Below, in pieces: positions 61,880 through 64,000 of a DNA stretch of 64,000 bases. The stretch is taken from positions 1 to 64,000 of the forward strand of contig JAJDAH010000105.1 in NCBI GenBank assembly GCA_029261965.1. The letters run 5' to 3'. Position numbers and translations under genes: made by a program. The DNA comes from Polyangiaceae bacterium (lineage in GTDB: Bacteria > Myxococcota_A > Polyangia > Polyangiales > Polyangiaceae). The notes beneath the pieces were generated by a model. It worked only from the letters and a program-made list of their open reading frames with translations, was not told where the DNA came from and did not search any database. Every line of letters starts with the position of its first letter. The stretch's first letter is position 1.

Positions 61880-62815
61880 GTGAGCGCACCACGGATCGTC
61901 AGTCTCCTGGCTTCGGCGACCGAAATGGTGTGCGCGCTCGGGATGCGAGACGCGTTGGTTGGAGTATCCCACGAATGCGACTATCCCGCGGAGGTTCGCG
62001 GGCTGCCGGTGATGACAAAAACGGCGCTCCGCAACCTTCCGCGGAGCGGCGACATCGATCGGGACGTGCGCACGCTGGTGCGGGAGGTCCTGGCCGTCTA
62101 CGAGCTCGAGCTCGACCGGTTGCGCGATGCCGCCCCGGACGTGATCGTGACTCAGGACCTGTGCGATGTCTGTGCCGTTTCGTACGAGGACGTGTGCTCG
62201 GCGGTCCGCAAGCTCGCCAACCCCGCTTTGGAAGTCGTGAATCTTCACCCGAAGAAGCTCGGAGACATATGGAGCGATCTCACTCGAGTTGCCATAGCGC
62301 TCGACGCCGAGAAGCAGGCCCAAGAACTGTTGGCCCAGGCGACAGCGCGAATCGACGAGGTGAAACGGCGAGCTGCTGAGCTCGACGAACGGCCACGGGT
62401 CCTGACCATCGAATGGCTCGACCCCGTGATGGTCGGCGGCACCTGGATGCCCGAGCTCGTGGACATCGCGGGCGGAGACGCCCTCGTGACCTCACCAGGG
62501 GCTCATGCACCCACATTGGGCATCGCTGAGCTTCGTGAGCTGCGCCCCGAGGTCGTCCTCGTGAAACCGTGTGGCTTCACGCTCGCCAGAACGGCGGAGG
62601 AGAGCGAGCTGCTTCGGGACCTTCTCGGCGGGCTCGAGTGGCCGGCGGTCGACGCGGGGCGGGTGTACGTCGCCGACGGCAACGCGTTCTTCAACCGCCC
62701 CGGGCCACGCATCGTCGACTCGCTCGAAATCCTTGCAGCGTGTATTCACCCCGCGGTTTTCGGCGATCTCGCTACTGCGCACGCCGGCAGCTTCGAGCGC
62801 TTTGCACTCGGCTGA
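61880..62815 (+). CDS. BtuF-like cobalamin-binding protein
   Basis: 311 residues from a GTG at 61880. Core of periplasmic binding protein type III: RIVSLLASATEMVCALGMRDALVGVSHECDYP, then DLCDVCAVSYEDVC, VLTIEWLDPVMVGGTWMPELVDIAGG and LRPEVVLVKPCGF. These match BtuF-like cobalamin-binding proteins. There is no signal peptide: the protein starts straight with the first strand, so it is probably cytoplasmic, and no BtuC/BtuD genes are nearby. It may bind cobalamin or another corrinoid or metal chelate for sensing or storage. Confidence 0.82.
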   Translation: MSAPRIVSLLASATEMVCALGMRDALVGVSHECDYPAEVRGLPVMTKTALRNLPRSGDIDRDVRTLVREVLAVYELELDRLRDAAPDVIVTQDLCDVCAVSYEDVCSAVRKLANPALEVVNLHPKKLGDIWSDLTRVAIALDAEKQAQELLAQATARIDEVKRRAAELDERPRVLTIEWLDPVMVGGTWMPELVDIAGGDALVTSPGAHAPTLGIAELRELRPEVVLVKPCGFTLARTAEESELLRDLLGGLEWPAVDAGRVYVADGNAFFNRPGPRIVDSLEILAACIHPAVFGDLATAHAGSFERFALG

Positions 62816-62861
62816 GCGTCAGCGGCTCGTTCACCGCCCGACCTCCTCGAGTGTTGCCGAG

Positions 62862-63698
62862 CTACCGCTGAGTCCAGAACGGAATCATGCAATCGAGCTC
62901 GGCGATCGTTTCCTCCTCGCCGGGGAGAATTTCGACCAGTGATGGCCGGACCAGATCGGGCCCGAACTCGTCGATGAGGAACTGAACCTCTGGGATGTCT
63001 TCGGCGCGCGCCCAGGTGTAGACGCCGCCAGGCTCGGCGAAGAAGACGACCTCGGTGAACTCTTCGAAGTTCCCTTTGAGCTCGTAGAAGCGCGCGTTGA
63101 GGTTGGGGGCGAACGTGCGAACGGCGATCGTCGCGTCGACTTTTCCGCGGATACTGAGGTACAGCCCGAAGAATCCTTGCCGCGGCAGGAGGTGAAAGAC
63201 GTCGGTCTGGAACATCGGGATGGGCTTTTCGTTCAAGCCGCGGTCCATCCCGTAAAGCGCTGGGCCCTTGCCGTCGCATACCGACGCGCACTCGCGGCAA
63301 CCGCAGGAGCACCAAATCGGAGGATCCGGTGTCGGGAAAACGTCGAGCTTGCCGCAAGTGGGCACGGCGTCCGGCCGTATCGCCTGCGCCACTTCGGCTC
63401 GAACGGCTCCCGGACAGTCGCCCATTGGGAAACAAGGCACGTCGGTGTCGGGACATTCGCGCTCGACGCCCTCACAGCCGGAAGTCGTGCTGGTCCCACA
63501 AGATTGTCGCACTGCGCAAGTCTTCGCCGGAAAAACACCACACTCGAATTGGATGGCGGCCGCATCGACGAAACCGCACTCGAGAATCTGTTGCGCGGCT
63601 CGAGGCGGGCAAATGAGGGGGGCTGGAGGATCGTCGACACACCCGAGTATCGCTCCCGCGGACACCGTCATCACGATCGCGCTCGCTCGGCGTCCCAT
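62862..63698 (-). CDS. Cys-rich lipoprotein of unknown function
   Basis: 278 residues. The signal peptide ends in AILGC. The first 130 residues hold about 17 Cys (CPPRAAQQILECGF, CGVFPAKTCAVRQSC, CSCGCRECASVC), then a beta-rich domain (FFGLYLSIRGKVDATIAVRTF, EVVFFAEPGGVYTWAR) with no known match. A GAGGGG ribosome site is seen, unlike the leaderless genes nearby. Function unknown. Confidence 0.65.
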   Translation of the reverse strand: MGRRASAIVMTVSAGAILGCVDDPPAPLICPPRAAQQILECGFVDAAAIQFECGVFPAKTCAVRQSCGTSTTSGCEGVERECPDTDVPCFPMGDCPGAVRAEVAQAIRPDAVPTCGKLDVFPTPDPPIWCSCGCRECASVCDGKGPALYGMDRGLNEKPIPMFQTDVFHLLPRQGFFGLYLSIRGKVDATIAVRTFAPNLNARFYELKGNFEEFTEVVFFAEPGGVYTWARAEDIPEVQFLIDEFGPDLVRPSLVEILPGEEETIAELDCMIPFWTQR

Positions 63699-63748
63699 GC
63701 CCCTCGACTGATATCACGGGTGGCCTTGGCCCGGGGGTCGCGGCGCCG

Positions 63749-63777
63749 GTGAGAACGACGGACCACGGTGCTATCAT
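63749..63777 (+). promoter_or_regulatory. Candidate kinase promoter
   Basis: GTGAGA (63749-63754), a 17-nt spacer and TATCAT (63772-63777). The -10 ends 8 nt before the GTG at 63786. Confidence 0.45.
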
Positions 63778-63785
63778 CGAGGTGC

Positions 63786-64000
63786 GTGACCGGACCTCAA
63801 ACAAAAACCGCGCCCGTCGCGGGCAGGGCTTTGTCCGAGCGGACACCGGCGTCCGAGGCGGACGAAGAGGCCCACTTCACCACCGGGACGCGCCTCGGCC
63901 GCTACGAAGTGCTCTTCCCCCTGGCCAGCGGTGGCATGGGCACCGTGTACGCGGGCCGACTCATCGGCGCGCACGGATTCGATCGGCTGGTGGCCATCAA
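63786..64000 (+). CDS. Hanks-type Ser/Thr protein kinase (5' part only)
   Basis: The window ends after 71 complete codons. From the GTG at 63786 a short Thr/Ala/Glu-rich N-terminus is followed by LGRYEVLFPLASGGMGTVYAGRL (glycine-rich loop of the N-lobe), and HGFDRLVAI leads toward the conserved lysine at the edge. The R-Y-E...L..GGMG.VY pattern is that of myxobacterial Pkn kinases. The kinase core, any membrane segment and any sensor domain lie beyond the window. Confidence 0.88.
   Translation, partial: MTGPQTKTAPVAGRALSERTPASEADEEAHFTTGTRLGRYEVLFPLASGGMGTVYAGRLIGAHGFDRLVAI

Overview
The window looks like chromosome of a high-GC myxobacterium-like organism (Myxococcota, probably Polyangia). 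This is inferred from the strong G/C third-position bias, about a dozen lipoproteins with long Gly/Ser/Ala-rich linkers after the lipobox cysteine, a Hanks-type Ser/Thr kinase beginning at the right edge, and the density of large membrane enzymes. No rRNA or marker gene is present, so the placement is tentative.

Layout. 1-1713: one end of an integrative element, a ribbon-helix-helix-like protein plus a tyrosine integrase whose last codons run antisense into a complete tRNA-Lys(CTT) gene, the presumed attachment site. 1847-44319: a large surface-glycan or lipid-glycan region. It holds GDP-mannose 4,6-dehydratase (gmd), at least nine polytopic membrane proteins resembling GT-C glycosyltransferases, YfhO or AftB, a GT2-methyltransferase fusion, a GT2/DUF2304/GNAT/methyltransferase/deacetylase run, three more zinc-ribbon methyltransferases, a membrane desaturase, an M14-like zinc hydrolase and two esterase-like proteins. 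Interleaved are FIVE paralogous polytopic proteins carrying a spermidine-synthase-like domain between two membrane blocks (4429-6828, 17719-20037, 22231-24696, 24693-27125, 41905-44319). 44349-53471: lipoproteins, a Baeyer-Villiger-type flavoprotein with two candidate operators, and a REP-associated tyrosine transposase (RAYT) behind a decanucleotide tandem repeat. 53523-59115: tRNA-Arg(TCG), another GT-C-like protein, and a KefF/KefC-like pair. 59174-63698: lipoproteins (Kazal-like, Notum/pectinacetylesterase-like, Cys-rich) and a BtuF-like cobalamin-binding protein. 63786-end: the kinase.

How the genes may work together. Gmd makes a GDP-6-deoxysugar precursor. GT2 enzymes could load sugars on polyprenyl phosphate, and the GT-C-like proteins could transfer them at the outer face of the inner membrane. 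Methyltransferases, the GNAT, the deacetylase and perhaps the SpeE-like membrane proteins could decorate the product. The repeated pairing of SpeE-like membrane proteins with GT-C/YfhO-like genes is the strongest candidate for an undescribed system. Its chemistry is unknown: the glycine-rich nucleotide-binding loop is recognisable, but the usual aminopropyltransferase catalytic motif is altered.

A recurring regulatory feature is a -10-like hexamer ending 6-8 nt before the start codon, which suggests that many genes here have leaderless mRNAs. All functions were assigned by reading motifs. No database search was run.
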